Below the pieces are notes generated by a model. It was not told the DNA's origin. It ran no database searches and saw only the letters and a list, made by a program, of their open reading frames with translations. A stretch of DNA of 64,000 bases, from assembly GCA_950295325.1 (NCBI GenBank), contig OX485809.1:27714001-27778000 (forward strand). The letters are read 5' to 3'. The stretch is from Polytrichum commune. Taxonomy: Eukaryota > Streptophyta > Polytrichopsida > Polytrichales > Polytrichaceae. Below are positions 1 to 12,032 of the stretch, in pieces. Position 1 is the stretch's first letter, and every line of letters starts with the position of its first letter. The position numbers and the translations under genes were made by a program.

Positions 1-1778
1 CATGCCTCTTGTGTTCTAGTAAAACAAAAAACTCAACCGGTTGTACGTTGTGATTTTTTGGGTTTTTATTTTATTAATTTGAGGTATTTCCACAAATTCT
101 TCTAGCGTGATTGGTATTTATTTTTATCTAAGGTCTTGAACTTTAACCCGTTGTTTCTTAAACTCAACTGCTTCAATTTGTAACTAGTGGTTGGTTCTCC
201 CCATTCATTGTCTATAACACACTTGACCATCATGGTTGCTCCCATGTATGCATGGCAATATCATGTGCATTAAAGGTACATCACCTAACTTAACAATATG
301 ATTTATAAAATTTGCATGTAAGTTGTGAATAGACTACAACTACGTTGATTATCCCAATTACTATGTGTGGTACTAATTCCCGAAACATGCACTATTTTGC
401 CAAGTCTTAATATTAATGAGGGCTAAATTTTTTACTAGGTGATACTAGATTCATGAATACATTCTCATTTACCATACATTTCAAAAAATTAGTCCATGCT
501 CTAAGGTGCTTGTAGAGTGATAAAACAAATCATATACAAATACATGCTTGTCAATGAATAATGCCGGTACTTTCAATGAATAGTATTGTTATTATGAATA
601 GTATTTTTTATGAACAATACTTCTTAGATCTTTTGATGGCACTAGTTTCATAGCATAAAGACATTTAGTGTCACCTTCACTTATTTCCCACATGCACTAC
701 TAACCCTCCGTCACTAATTGAGATAATCAGTGTAGTAATATGTGGTTTCAATATCCAATGCCCATGTCATATGATGTGGTGATACTGAAAGTGTGTGACT
801 TAGGGTAGGATAACATTTCTATCAACATATCGGTGTCATTGTCCCATGAAGGTTTAACACATGTGTAAAAAGTGAATTTAAAATCAGGTGGTTCCCTTTG
901 AAATTATATATGATATTATGCAATTTTACTCTCTCCTTGAAGTGTTTTGCAAAATTCAATTACTATAAGAATGATCTTATTTTGTGTTGCACGAACTCTA
1001 AAATTGCTTGGTTTTATCAAATCCAGCCCAAAGGCTTTATCGTAGGGTTGGGCCCGAACACTCACTCATCTCATGTGGTGTCCTATGTAGCACGATTTTG
1101 GCGCCAAACCTTTGGGCCGGCTTGAAGAAATGGGGGCGAGTTTTTCCTTGGCCCGAACACTCAACATGGGCCGGATTGGGCTCATCCATTGGATAATGAA
1201 CATCTCTACCGTCAACCCATAGAAGGTTAATTCTCTTTACTACAATCTACCCTCAAGAACATCGGGACCTAAAATCAAGCCTCATCACTTTACATGTGAC
1301 AAGGTTGGACCCACAAAAAGTTGATAAATTTGGGCGAGATTGAGGGCTTATTTGCACATGAATTGGGCCCGGTGCTTGGGCTGGCCCCAAACCATATATA
1401 AAATGCTACCAACACGTTCCCTTCACTGCATATATAACAATAATCTGTGTGGCCGTCACACTAAATACTCCAATTAACATGGATTACCATTTAGAGTTAC
1501 ATGTTGCTAAAACCAATTACCGAGATTATAAAGTGTTAACTCCTATAAGACAAACAACTACATGGATTGTGGTTAATATTGTCGACCACATTAATAATAA
1601 GGAGTCAACACCGAAGACATTGGGGATAATACTATGGGTGCACGTTAATATAACATTTTAGGTCCAAGAAACATATGATGATATTTCCTTCAATTTTTTC
1701 TTGTTTATTCACAAGCAAACAACCCATCTTGTAGAGTTTCTCATGTTCTTTCCAAAGACATCAAAATTAATTTCTAAC
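1..1778. other. AT-rich intergenic DNA, no gene seen
   Basis: I see no exon with splice signals, RNA gene or transposon end here. The open frames are short and lack recognisable motifs. A run with repeated GGCCCGAACACTCA-type phrases lies around 1051-1165, but it does not define an element. Confidence 0.5.
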
Positions 1779-1782
1779 CTTA

Positions 1783-2038
1783 ATCACTATATTCGTTAAT
1801 TGGAGACTTTTTCATGATTTGGAGACTAATCAAGGACTTCAAGTTTGATATCGTGTTTAGTCCATGTTTTGATTATGATATAGATACTTATTATATTTAG
1901 AAATATATATACTCCTCATGCACGAATATGTAGAAAGTTCATTACCAATGTTCCCCACGTTCACAATATTGCATCCCAAACTATGAGTAAAGTTTATTTT
2001 GAGACTTTCCAAAGTCTCCAATTAACGAATATAGTGAT
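1783..2038. mobile_element. 256-bp MITE with 28-bp terminal inverted repeats
   Basis: The left end (ATCACTATATTCGTTAATTG from 1783) reappears in inverted form ending at 2038. The arms match for about 28 bp. The 4-bp sequence CTTA flanks both ends (1779-1782 and 2039-2042) and is a candidate TSD. There is no coding capacity. The superfamily is not assigned. Confidence 0.6.
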
Positions 2039-2042
2039 CTTA

Positions 2043-3165
2043 GCTATTTGGTTGCATTGACCATCCAAAAATCAATTGCACATACCTTCAATGAACACCT
2101 TTATGTCAATTTTTAGACTTAGGAAGTGAGTATATGTTTTTTGGATCAACATGCTTAATTGCTTTCAATTAACACCTTGCCCATACCTAAAAATGGGGAA
2201 ATGAGAATATAGTGAGTGGTGGAAGATTAAAGTGTAACTAGCGTTGCAACTATTTTCATGCGCAATTATATATACTTTGGACCACACTATAGAGATACAA
2301 AGGGTAAGTCACATTACTATAGAAGGTTGTCTATTCCAACAACAAAAAAAATCCCCTCCAATTGTGCCATGTGTTATTCCTACATCGGTTGAGACCCAAC
2401 TTGAATTCCATGTGGATTTAATTTTCTGAAACTAGTTTAAATGAACTAGAACAGTCTCTCTAATATACATATACCCACAATATTTTACATAATCAGTGTA
2501 GTATGCCCTTCAAAGAACATGAAACAACTTACATAATTTTTATTTAAAAAAGAGATTTCCTTAAAAAAATGTTATAGCAATGTGTGACTTTAAATGATAA
2601 GTTGATAACCCACATTAATAGGTCTATTTAGTGTAGTTTGCATGTACCTACTACTTCACAATCTAACAGAATCAAATTGTGACCGAATTCGAGCAAGTTG
2701 GGCAACTTGCAAATTGAACACTAACGCAAACACATGATCTGCAAATGATGAGAACCTAAGTTAAGGGTCATGATCTCTTTAGGAATCTCGCTTTTGTTGC
2801 ACAACATATAAATTTCTTTCCAGCAAGGATAGAGACTCACCTGCCACTGGGAGGTTGAAATTGCAACACCTCCACGGGATTAGGACGGGAAAACTAGGCC
2901 GTTTTCAATTGGAAATCAGCCCTCTTTGGTGAGGAGATTCCTATGTTGTCAAAAGATTAAGATTTGGCACCTTCTTCGTTGCATCACACTTTAGAATATC
3001 TGGATTGTTGGTTTCTAAGATCTCCTCCAGTTCCAACCCAAATCAGGTGCATTATACCTGCACATGTCCACTTGAAATCACTCATGAATTGACAACACAT
3101 ATCACACATAAACCCAAAAGGTTTCAAATATAAATGAGAGAGAAGTTTACTCATTCAAAAATCTC
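2043..3165. other. Intergenic DNA, nothing recognised
   Basis: Only short frames are present, with no convincing exon, repeat boundary or RNA gene. Confidence 0.45.
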
Positions 3166-3413
3166 ATATTTTAAGCAATGAAGGCCACATGCATATATAC
3201 CATTCGGTTCACTTCAAGAGCACTAGAAGATGCTTCTACTGAAAACAAAGAGGAGTTCATAGTGAAATTTGACCCTAGTGTATGACTATTGCTATGGCTA
3301 TGGTTGAGTCTTGCATGCTCTACTTGAACCCAACATGTAGGGTCTTGAGTATCTTCAACAAATGAATCTTCTGGCCATAGAACGGGTGGGTGACCTCTAG
3401 AGTCTCCCAATGG

Positions 3414-4260
3414 TCATCTATCACTCATATTCTCATCCCACTCACCTTCACCAATTTCATCATCATGAGCATCCACATCAACAACTAAGTCATCACCCAC
3501 ATCTATATGGTTATATCTAGTATTAGGAGTAGTTGAGAGAATAGGAGGAGAAGGACGAATCAAAGGTTGGACAATATCGGTCTTAAAAGCAGTAGGTGAA
3601 GTCAAATCCAGTTCTTGCAACCTTCTTTTGAGTTTAAGGAGTTCTTCATCCCTTCTCAATCCATAGTGTTCACGAGCCATGGGATCGAAAATGTCAGCGA
3701 TGTTAATGCCAAATAGTTGTTGTTAAGTTGTTGTGTCTTGCAAGGTATGAGCTGTCAAACATGTAGCTCTAGCCATTCCCAAAGCTGCTTGGGCTTGAGC
3801 ATGTGAGGCTTCTTCATGTGTATTTACATTCCCTAAATCCTCTTTTCGTTGCTTGGTATTGGGAGGTCTCTTGATCTTGTTGGTTGAGGATGTATGGGGT
3901 TGGACTCTGTGTGGACTCCTCTGTAACCTCACTCTCCATCGCAAAATTGCTAGTGGCACCTAGAGCATTGGTGAGGGGCTTCCTCTTGAGACATTCAGGT
4001 GTCCTCATTGAATCGTTTCCGAGCTCCGCCCAAGGTGGCACCTCCCTCAATATGTGCCAACAATACTCAAAAAGAAAATCAACTTATTTGGGATGTTTCA
4101 ATTGACACAGAGCCAATGACTCATGTGATGTCTTTTTTAGAGTGATCACATTCAAATCCTTGACATTGTGATAAATGCCATGGAGTTTTGAGACATTATG
4201 CTTGATGCTTCCCATTGGTCTATAAACTTCTAGCCATCCTCACCACAATCAAATGTGGCC
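3414..4260 (-). pseudogene. PIF/Harbinger-type ORF1 remnant (Myb/NAM-associated protein)
   Basis: Read on the minus strand from about 4,260 downward, broken frames give a string resembling the NAM-associated/Myb-like ORF1 proteins of plant PIF/Harbinger transposons. Pieces include KLHGIYHNVKDLNV, then QLKHPK, an in-frame stop, FEYCWHILREVPPWAELGND, a proline/serine linker, and RRDEELLKLKRRLQELDL near 3,600-3,660. The F-x-Y/H-C-W-x-I-L-x-x-x-P-x-W signature is typical of that family as I remember it. The frames are interrupted by at least one stop and one frameshift (about 3,840), so the copy is dead. No transposase ORF2 was found nearby, and the N-terminal Myb region before 4,260 is too decayed to place. 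An unrelated plant gene remnant is possible. Confidence 0.45.
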
Positions 4261-6344
4261 ACATTCAATTCCAAATGCACTTTCACCCAACTTTTTTAAA
4301 ATAAATAAAACTACATATATATACATTGTTGAGTAGATGTAATTAAGTCTTGAGAAATGGCGAGATAAGATATGTAAAGGAGAGCCTCCTATGTTGCTAC
4401 AAAATTCTTTCCTTTCGACCTCCTGGTTGAAGCATTGCTCGAAGGCATGTCCAGTGACGTGGCAACGACTATAGTGGAAAACAAGGTCAATACATGTTGA
4501 TAAGGGGCCAAGTTGGCAGCTTGGGTAAAGGAATGGTAGCCTGCGTGGTCGGAAACCTGGCAGGTTGATGCAAGGGGTGTGACAAAGGTGGGGCCATCAA
4601 GCCTAGATTTGGTGCCAAGGACAAAGTTGTCAATTATTGACTATATATAAGGTTTTTGGATTGAGTTTTGTTTAACAAAACCACACAAGGCAGAGTAAAT
4701 AAGTGTCATATTGGACTCTAAGCATCATTATTAGGTTAATTAATAGACCACATGTTGTGAACCTCTCCATGAGGAGTGCCCGCAACACCATGGGCACAAG
4801 GGGGAACACCGGAGTGACACCTAGGACTTGTGGCACCATAGGTGAGAGGGCCCCAGGCGTTGAGAATGCCTTCAACCCACGGAGACTAGGAGTTACGAGG
4901 GTAGGGCCATGAGCATTGAGTAGCTTATGATGTCCATATTCTGGAATGCTCAAGAACACCCCAATCAGAGGTGTGAGGTGGGAGATATGGCAATTTGAGG
5001 GGGTGATGCCTAGAAACAACGCCCAGCCTTCTAGGGGGCATTGTAGTGGGACAACAGTGACTTGGGAGTGGCGCCCAAGATTGCCAAGATAAGAACAACC
5101 ATAACTCCTGCAATGTTTGGTCGAGTGGGGCAATTGAGGAGTCCATTGGCATCTACGTGAAGAGTAGATGGCGATGGATTGGTTGCTCGATGAAATCAAA
5201 TATTGAATGATGAAGTTATGAAGGTCTGAAGCTGTTTGGGGACTCCAAGCCCAACGACTAAGGGAAAATGTCTATATGGCCCCTACTCTTAGGAGAGAGA
5301 CGAAAGGTTATTTGACGGTGGGGTAGAGGCCCTGCCCAAAGTCCTAGAGGTTTATATGGGTGAGGCTGCGTTGCCAATTGACCCCACCCAAGGCAGAACA
5401 ACACAGCCTCCACGGACGTGGGCCCAGCGTGGGGGCATAGTTGCCAAGTATGCTTCGGGTTGTTATAGCCTTGCTCCGGCAACGCAATCATCAACTCAAG
5501 ATTGGACTTTCATGAATGGAATTCCACATCTAACCATTGGCTAACTACTAAGGGGAGAGTCCCAAATGCATTTGTAGGAGGGTTGGTCACCAAGTTATGA
5601 GCTTGGAGGTCCAAGGTATGAAGAGCTAACCATGCGTGGGGTTAGCGCTCGTGACACCTATTAGAGTTGAGAAATAATCAAGATAAGTTAAGGGGAGCTA
5701 GCAAGGGTCACGATACCACAATGACTTTAGGATCAGATTTGGGTACCAAACCTAGGTTAGACTTTCTTTCATGTGGTTGTTATAAAATTATGAGATTAAG
5801 GAGTGGATTATGAGGATCACTTAGTGCAATACATGCAATTGCACAGTCTCTCCCGTACAGCCAGCCATAGTCCAATAGTAACGACTTGCTATACCATGGA
5901 TTTTCAATGGAGGGAGTCACATCTCATCAATAGTTTTTTTGAGTAACCAATAACCACATACAATCAAGGCAAGGGCACCCCAATATGAACAATAGTCTCT
6001 TCTTAAATATTTGATGATTTGATGGATCATGAAATACTATAATAACTAGACCGATTTAAAAACTTCCTCCTTTGATTATCCAAAGTTGTAGGCCATAACA
6101 AGTTAGATAGTAGCAAATACCACGATCCCTTTTCAAAGTTTAGATGATTTTAGTTATCATTATGAGAAAACTTGGATGACTTGCAGGAGACGTAATTTCG
6201 GTTAGTATTGTAAGTTTGATACATGGTTTCATTCAATGATTTATTCATTTCCTTCATTAGTTAATTTATCTTTTTCTAAGTAATCAACAATTTAGGTTCA
6301 TAGATTCACGAAGTAATTAAGTATTTCTTGGTTCTTTAATAATA
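4261..6344. other. Intergenic DNA with one long unrecognised open frame
   Basis: A 175-residue open frame lies on the minus strand at 4672-5199, but it has no motif I know and its composition looks like chance. The stretch 4,400-5,560 is somewhat more GC-rich than its surroundings and may be an old retroelement. I found no LTR pair and no reverse transcriptase motif. Confidence 0.35.
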
Positions 6345-6355
6345 TATAAAATTCA

Positions 6356-6724
6356 CGGGCACTACGGGCCTTGGCTTGGTGGTTAGGGCTCATGGCCCCC
6401 AATGAGGAAGTTGTGGGTTCTATTCCCCATGCCGGTGTGGTGCTCACCACCTTAGTCCACCCAATTATGGTGGGGGGTCCTTGGACCTTGTTGTATGGGT
6501 ACCTCAAAGCCCTTTGGGGGGATACCATGTCCGGTATCTTCAAGGCACTAGTGGCTAGCTAGGAACTTGTATAGTCTGTCACTATAGTGTCCATCCTCGA
6601 AATGGGAGAGTAGTATTTGTCCCAATGTCCCCTTGTCCAGTGGGCATCGGGTCATTGGCATTACGAACGGACACTTTATTCACGCCGGCCCCTTGCTTGA
6701 AAGGGGTTGGAGTTTCTATCTATC
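6356..6724 (+). mobile_element. tRNA-derived SINE, copy 1, with TSD
   Basis: The head carries an A-box-like segment (TTGGCTTGGTGGTTAGGGCT near 6370) and, about 45 bp on, a B-box-like GGTTCTATTCC near 6417. This is the pol III promoter layout of tRNA-derived SINEs. The element ends in a short CTAT repeat. An 11-bp direct repeat TATAAAATTCA flanks it exactly (6345-6355 and 6725-6735), which marks target-primed insertion. The unit is 369 bp. A second copy lies at about 37,708-38,060. Confidence 0.8.
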
Positions 6725-6735
6725 TATAAAATTCA

Positions 6736-7945
6736 TAAGGCTATGGTCAACCTCTCATTGGCAATTGTCTATCTTAGCCCTCAATGACCCATGTACTTTC
6801 TTGTATCCAGTATGTAGCCTCGCCACTAGTATAGAGGTTTGCATGCTCCCCGGTCCATGGTCTTGCCACGCGTCCTAGTTGCCAAAGATTTGACTCCAAA
6901 GGGCAATGGTCTTGGAGCGTTTGGGACTTTCATCTCCCTCGGCTAAAGACCTCAATCATGGTTGTCTAATTGACAATGATATGTTGTATTGAATTACATG
7001 TCCTGATTTTAGAAGACTCATAACATTATTCAGATCCATAACAATGTTCTGTAAGATTGACAGACTGGATGTGAGAAATATCATGGAATATTCTGTGGAA
7101 TCAGTCCCATAAAACATTGTTGTAGATTTGAATATTTTTATGCTATGGTGTTAATACTTGACTCTTTAAGGATCGTGTTGTTCTCTTCCTGAGAGTCAAT
7201 CAATTATGGGGACCTTCTTCTCAAGCAACCGATGATGTCCACAAACTGATAAGAGGAGATTATCTCATGCACAACATGTGCCTCATACTAGACTATGGCC
7301 TTCTAATTCAGTTAAAACACTCGTCCATTCACAATCCTAATTCCCACAGACCATTAGCCTCTCAAATGACATCTCAATACTTATGAGAGTAGATGGCTCA
7401 AAGAATAAGGTTTTTATACACTCCATTTTGATTCAATCACTCCCTTCTCAAGGGTTCAAACAATTGTGTGGACAATTAAACTCAGACAGTTGCCACAGAT
7501 AGAGGTTAACATACGAAAACCAAGGTTCAATCCTTAAGAGCTATCTTTCAGACCATGGAAGAGGAAGAGAAGCTGGTAATACTTAGAGAAGAATGGGCTA
7601 TGAAGATGATTTTGCCAATAATGTAGTAGCACGGGTAAGGTGATAGAAGGGTAGTAATGCAAAATGGAGTTGGGTATGGTAAGAAGACCCAGTTCTACCA
7701 AGGGCAGATGAAAATATTCTTTAATAAGGATACTTCACCTTGATCATAGCCACAAGCTCAGTTGTGAACCCGATATGGGTTTACGGAGCAAGGCTATGAG
7801 ACAATTGCTACTGCCTCTTATCAAAGGTGGTCCCTATAAATAACCAAAGAAGAGAGGGGGGGGGGGAGAGAAAAATGTTGGAATTATTTATTGTTTTAGT
7901 GGCATGGTGATCGGTGTGTAGGGGTTTTGTATAGCTTGGTGTGTA
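6736..7945. other. Intergenic DNA, nothing recognised
   Basis: Short frames only. A run of G at about 7857-7866 is low complexity. Confidence 0.4.
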
Positions 7946-7949
7946 TATC

Positions 7950-8960
7950 GGGTGTAGGTGTTAGGATAGAAAATTTTATTGGTTGCTTATGTGGGGATTA
8001 TTGGTTGTTGTTGGTTTTTAAGTTTTTGTTTGTCAAGCATAAGAGAGTAAGGTATTTGATGGCTATCAAGTGGATTTGTTGCATGCATGCATGGATGGCA
8101 TTAGGGAGATGTAGCATTGTTCGAAGAGGTTGGTGATGATGTTTGGGTGGATGCCTTTTTTAGATAACTGCTAAGAGGACCACAAGTGTTACATACCATT
8201 TGGTATCCACCAGTGGTTGATATTTGAGTATTTTTTGCCTTTGGGATGTGGCGGTGGGATCAAAATCTTGGCAGAAGGCAAATTCAATGAATTGTAGCCT
8301 TGAGCTTTGGGTGGTGTAGCGTGTGGATTTATTTGGGGAGGTGGTGGTGATGATTAGGGTATTAAGTTTGAATTGCGCAAGGCATTGGCATGGTCTTCTG
8401 GTGTAGGTGCAAGGGTATGGCCATGTAGGGATGGTATTCTCTAGGGACCTCCTAGATGTATGCATGTGTAAATTAGGAACATGTCTTGTGTTGTGAGTGG
8501 GAGAGGAGTAGTTTATGTATATGCCATATTGCTTTGTTGTGTTTGGTTGTTTGGATGTTGTTGAGGGCGGGTGTTCATGCACGTGAAGAGGAGGTGGAGG
8601 CATGTGTCAGCTTCTTGTAGTGGGTAAAGGTTGCAGAGGGGGGAGGGAAATTGGGTGGGCCAGATTGTGTGTTCTCCTTGGTTCCTCATGTATTGTTTGT
8701 ATCGCGGTTTGAGGGTTTGCATGATTTGTGCATTTATGCATTGGGGTGAACACTAGTTGGAGATGGTAGAGTGGACTAGTGGATTGTTGAGCCATTTTGC
8801 TATGTATGGGTATTGGGGTAGTGTTGTGGTGTATTCCTTATGTATGTAGGATTTGATGTGGATTATGGGGGGTGTTGTGGGGGTGTTTTGCAAGTATTTT
8901 GGAGTGCCATATTGGAGTGGTATGGACACATGTATTTGAGTGGTGTATGATTAGGTGTGG
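7950..8960 (-). pseudogene. Non-LTR retrotransposon (LINE) remnant, C-terminal end
   Basis: The minus strand gives, across three frames, the tail typical of a green-lineage LINE protein. A zinc-binding-like segment DTCLHLLFTCMN lies near 8,590. It is followed by a helix with the KHNKAIWHIHKLLLSH pattern (about 8,520-8,570), then PCQCLAQFKLN near 8,380, then FIEFAFCQDF and KYQPLV near 8,220-8,290, and finally IAIKYLTLLCL near 8,050. The H-L-L-x-x-C and H-N-K-A signatures and their order match such elements as I remember them. Several frameshifts and stops show decay. The reverse transcriptase core is absent. The strong G/T bias of the plus strand here is the shadow of this C/A-rich coding strand. 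Confidence 0.55.
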
Positions 8961-9049
8961 ATCTAAAGGCTGCTTTACATAAGGATGAAGGTTTCTGACC
9001 ATAAAATCTAAAGGCCCTTGAAAATCACCCAAAAGTTGTATCATAAAAA

Positions 9050-11615
9050 TAGAAATCCAATTTTAATTGGGTCCTTTAGCTTATTGTAAAGTGAAAGTAA
9101 ACCATGTTGAGGGATTGCGACATATTTTTTGTACACTCCACAACAGTAGGTAGTCCATGTATGTATCTATTTTTTTTTCATTTTTACCTAATGAATTTTT
9201 TCTTTAAGAAAATGGATATACTTCAATAAAATTGTAAAAAATCCCTTTTCAATTTTTTGAAAAATGATTGCTCACAAGTATTTTTATATGTCATTTATTA
9301 CTACTAGTTTTTACATGAGAAAATTGGATTTCAGTTGCATACCCATCTACCCTTCCAAGACTTCTACTTTGATGAGGGACATCAACGGCTAATCCATGAA
9401 TTCATTCTTACATTAAGAAAACCACCAAAAAGTTTAACAATTGCATAATAAAGGCTTCAAAATGACATATTTACATCAGTTGACACGAATCATGGAAAAT
9501 TTACAAATTGACCCAAGAAGACTCCAAATAGGTTATGATATGGATTGTAAACAAGAAGTGGACATTTTGAAATGGGTTAACTTTGGGTTAACTACAACAA
9601 CGGCATTCATGCTCAATATGTGAGAAAGTGGCTTGGTGGTGCAACCCAAATCCTTTCTTTAGAGATAGGTAGTTGGGGGCCCTGAGGTCTTGGTTTGGTT
9701 GTGGGTCCCCACCCTGATAATACTATATTTCTAGGAGCCAATGGCAATTTCGTTGATTTCCACAACTCTTGGCTATGTATTAAACTCACTTCTTTTTTAT
9801 GGGCTTGATGCAATATCATGTAGACCTTGAAACATTACGCACTTAATGCCATGTAGGACGTCATTCAAATTTCTTTGGTCCCTCAAACCCTTCAAGGTCT
9901 GGTGTAGAGCAAACTTGGACCGTCTTCAACTTCTCGATCATCACATAATTTGTGAACTATTCTAGATTCAAAGATCCACATAATTGAAAAGACCTACACG
10001 GTTTAGGAAGAAGAAAGATAATATTTATGTCAATATAGAATACATTGATTTATATGAGCTCTAAAGTTATGGAGGGAAATGGCTATGGCTTTGATTTGAA
10101 TTTGCTACTCATTTCATAGTATTTGTATATATATGAGAATTGGAAATAGTAACCATTCATCAAGGGTCATGAGATTTGGCGCTAGACTTAAGGCCCATCC
10201 CCACATGGCTTTATCAAATAACCAAACTTTTTCCTAAAAACCGGGTAAAGCTCTATTGGTTATGGCAGAGACACTTGGCTATCCGGTGCACCTGCAAGAA
10301 CTTGCTCCGGAGATTTTCAAGTAGGTTTTAGTTAAGCAACTTTCACACACGTTCATTGTTCTATCTACCGAGCAAAGACATGTTGGATAGTTTTTGTACC
10401 AACCTCAAATGCCTTACCACTCATCCATCTTACCATCGGTTTTTGTTAATAGAGCTCCTTGAACCCTCATAGCTAAGACTAAAAGCAACCAATCACAAGG
10501 ACTAGAGGCATCACTTTAAAGGTCCTACATTCTTGCCTCATCTCTAGGTATTGATGGGAGGGTTAGTGCTTGAGGTTTAAAACCTCCATTTATAAATTAT
10601 GCCACATCCTTTGCCAACTAGGCTCAAGGCTAGATAATATCAATGGTGTGAAGGCCATGTTTTAAGAACGAACTTTTAGGCTATGCTAAAGTTAGGTGGA
10701 GAAGGGGCCATTAAGCCCTTTAAATGTCAAAATAAAATGACTGTGTATATAGGTTTTAGACATCGAAAAGGTATGTTCCCAAAATGCAAAGTACATAAAA
10801 TTTGTGATGGCATTGGAGACTTGTGGCACATATGTATTGCACTTTGATTTGTGCTAACTGATGAAAATCTCCACTGAATGAAATACTTGGACTTCGCTTA
10901 TCCATTCTTCTTCTTTTTCTTCTTCTTCTTTGGGGGGGGGGGGGGGGGAGGGGGGGGTCGGAGTATGTGAATGCAAGCTGGATGTTAAAGTCTACATAAA
11001 TTGATTCCTACATGGCATCAAATGGATCATGTTTCATGGTTACTTGGATTGTTTTCAAAACCCATCTCTTGGAGGTAGGCCTAACACAAAATAAGGAGAT
11101 CATGGTACTCCGAACACTCACGATCATTGATTTATTCTATTTTATCATGTGTGAGGATCCGCATGAAGAGAAATTCATTGAAATAGCATTTGGTTGAAGG
11201 CTCAGTCACATATGACTTCACACTACACTTGAGGGCCCATGACCACACTACATGATTTTGGAGGTGTGTTGCGAAGACGGCCTTTGGACACTTTCTTTTG
11301 GGCTCTCACAATTTCATGGTCATGGCTCTTGGCTCATGTGTGAACTTGTGAAGTGGCTCTCAATGTGATTTGTACATGATAAGAAATGTCAAAAGTTCAT
11401 GCTCGTCACATGACACTATAACTTATTTTTGGATCAAGTGAACTTAACTGCTAGACTATATTTGGGACACCTCAGACCAATCCAGACACCTCAAGTGGGA
11501 TTGGATAACATGTGGGCCACTTAAGGTCAGCTCCATTAATGGAGCCCAAATTAAGGGCACTTGCAATCAAAGCTCTCTATCAGTGGATATTCCTAAATTA
11601 GGAAGTAGGCAAAAA
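9050..11615. other. Intergenic DNA, nothing recognised
   Basis: No supported exon. A CTT-rich run and an interrupted G-run of about 25 bases (10,912-10,958) are low-complexity tracts. Confidence 0.4.
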
Positions 11616-11619
11616 CTTC

Positions 11620-12032
11620 TAACTTATTCAGTTCGTGTTTCATGTTCTCCAGCTTCTACTGATCCGGTTTACACAATGAAACTTGTGTTGTTTTTGCAAA
11701 TCTACGATGGAGTATCAGCAAATATCGGATTGAAATCGGACTTCACATAATGTAGGTGTGGTTATCGGAAGTGCATGTTTGTTTATTCACTTGGCGTTGG
11801 TTGTGTTGGCCTTCTGTCTCAAACAAAAAAACAAAAAAGAAGAAGAAGAAGAAGTGCATGTTTGTTGATTCCTTAACTAAATACAAAAGTCTTCCCAATC
11901 GTGTTCACTATTGAATGCGGAGTAGTTAACAAGTTTTGAAGATGTAGTCCAATCTCTTTTAAAAAGATATCTTTATAGTGTTTGTTCTTTGATTTGCAAC
12001 TACCCACACCCAAATATAGGTTTCCACTTGAG
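11620..12032. mobile_element. MITE, AAGGTA family, degenerate copy
   Basis: This shares long diverged stretches with the complete copies at 30451-30831 and 58055-58398. Examples are the phrase GATGTAGTCCAATCTCT near 11,940 and the end segment with CAAATATAGGT near 12,010. A GAA-rich low-complexity insertion lies at about 11,835-11,855. The ends are eroded, so the boundaries are approximate. Confidence 0.5.

Noticed and set aside
4672-5199. 175-codon open frame on the minus strand
   Set aside because: It has no motif, no splice or promoter context and a composition typical of chance, and the other frames in the same interval are also fairly open.
6370-6430. tRNA gene
   Set aside because: A-box and B-box-like motifs are present, but no cloverleaf forms and the unit belongs to a 369-bp SINE with a TSD.
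8160-8603. 147-codon minus-strand ORF as a gene
   Set aside because: It mixes one frame of a decayed LINE with non-coding frames; the conserved LINE segments lie in several frames.
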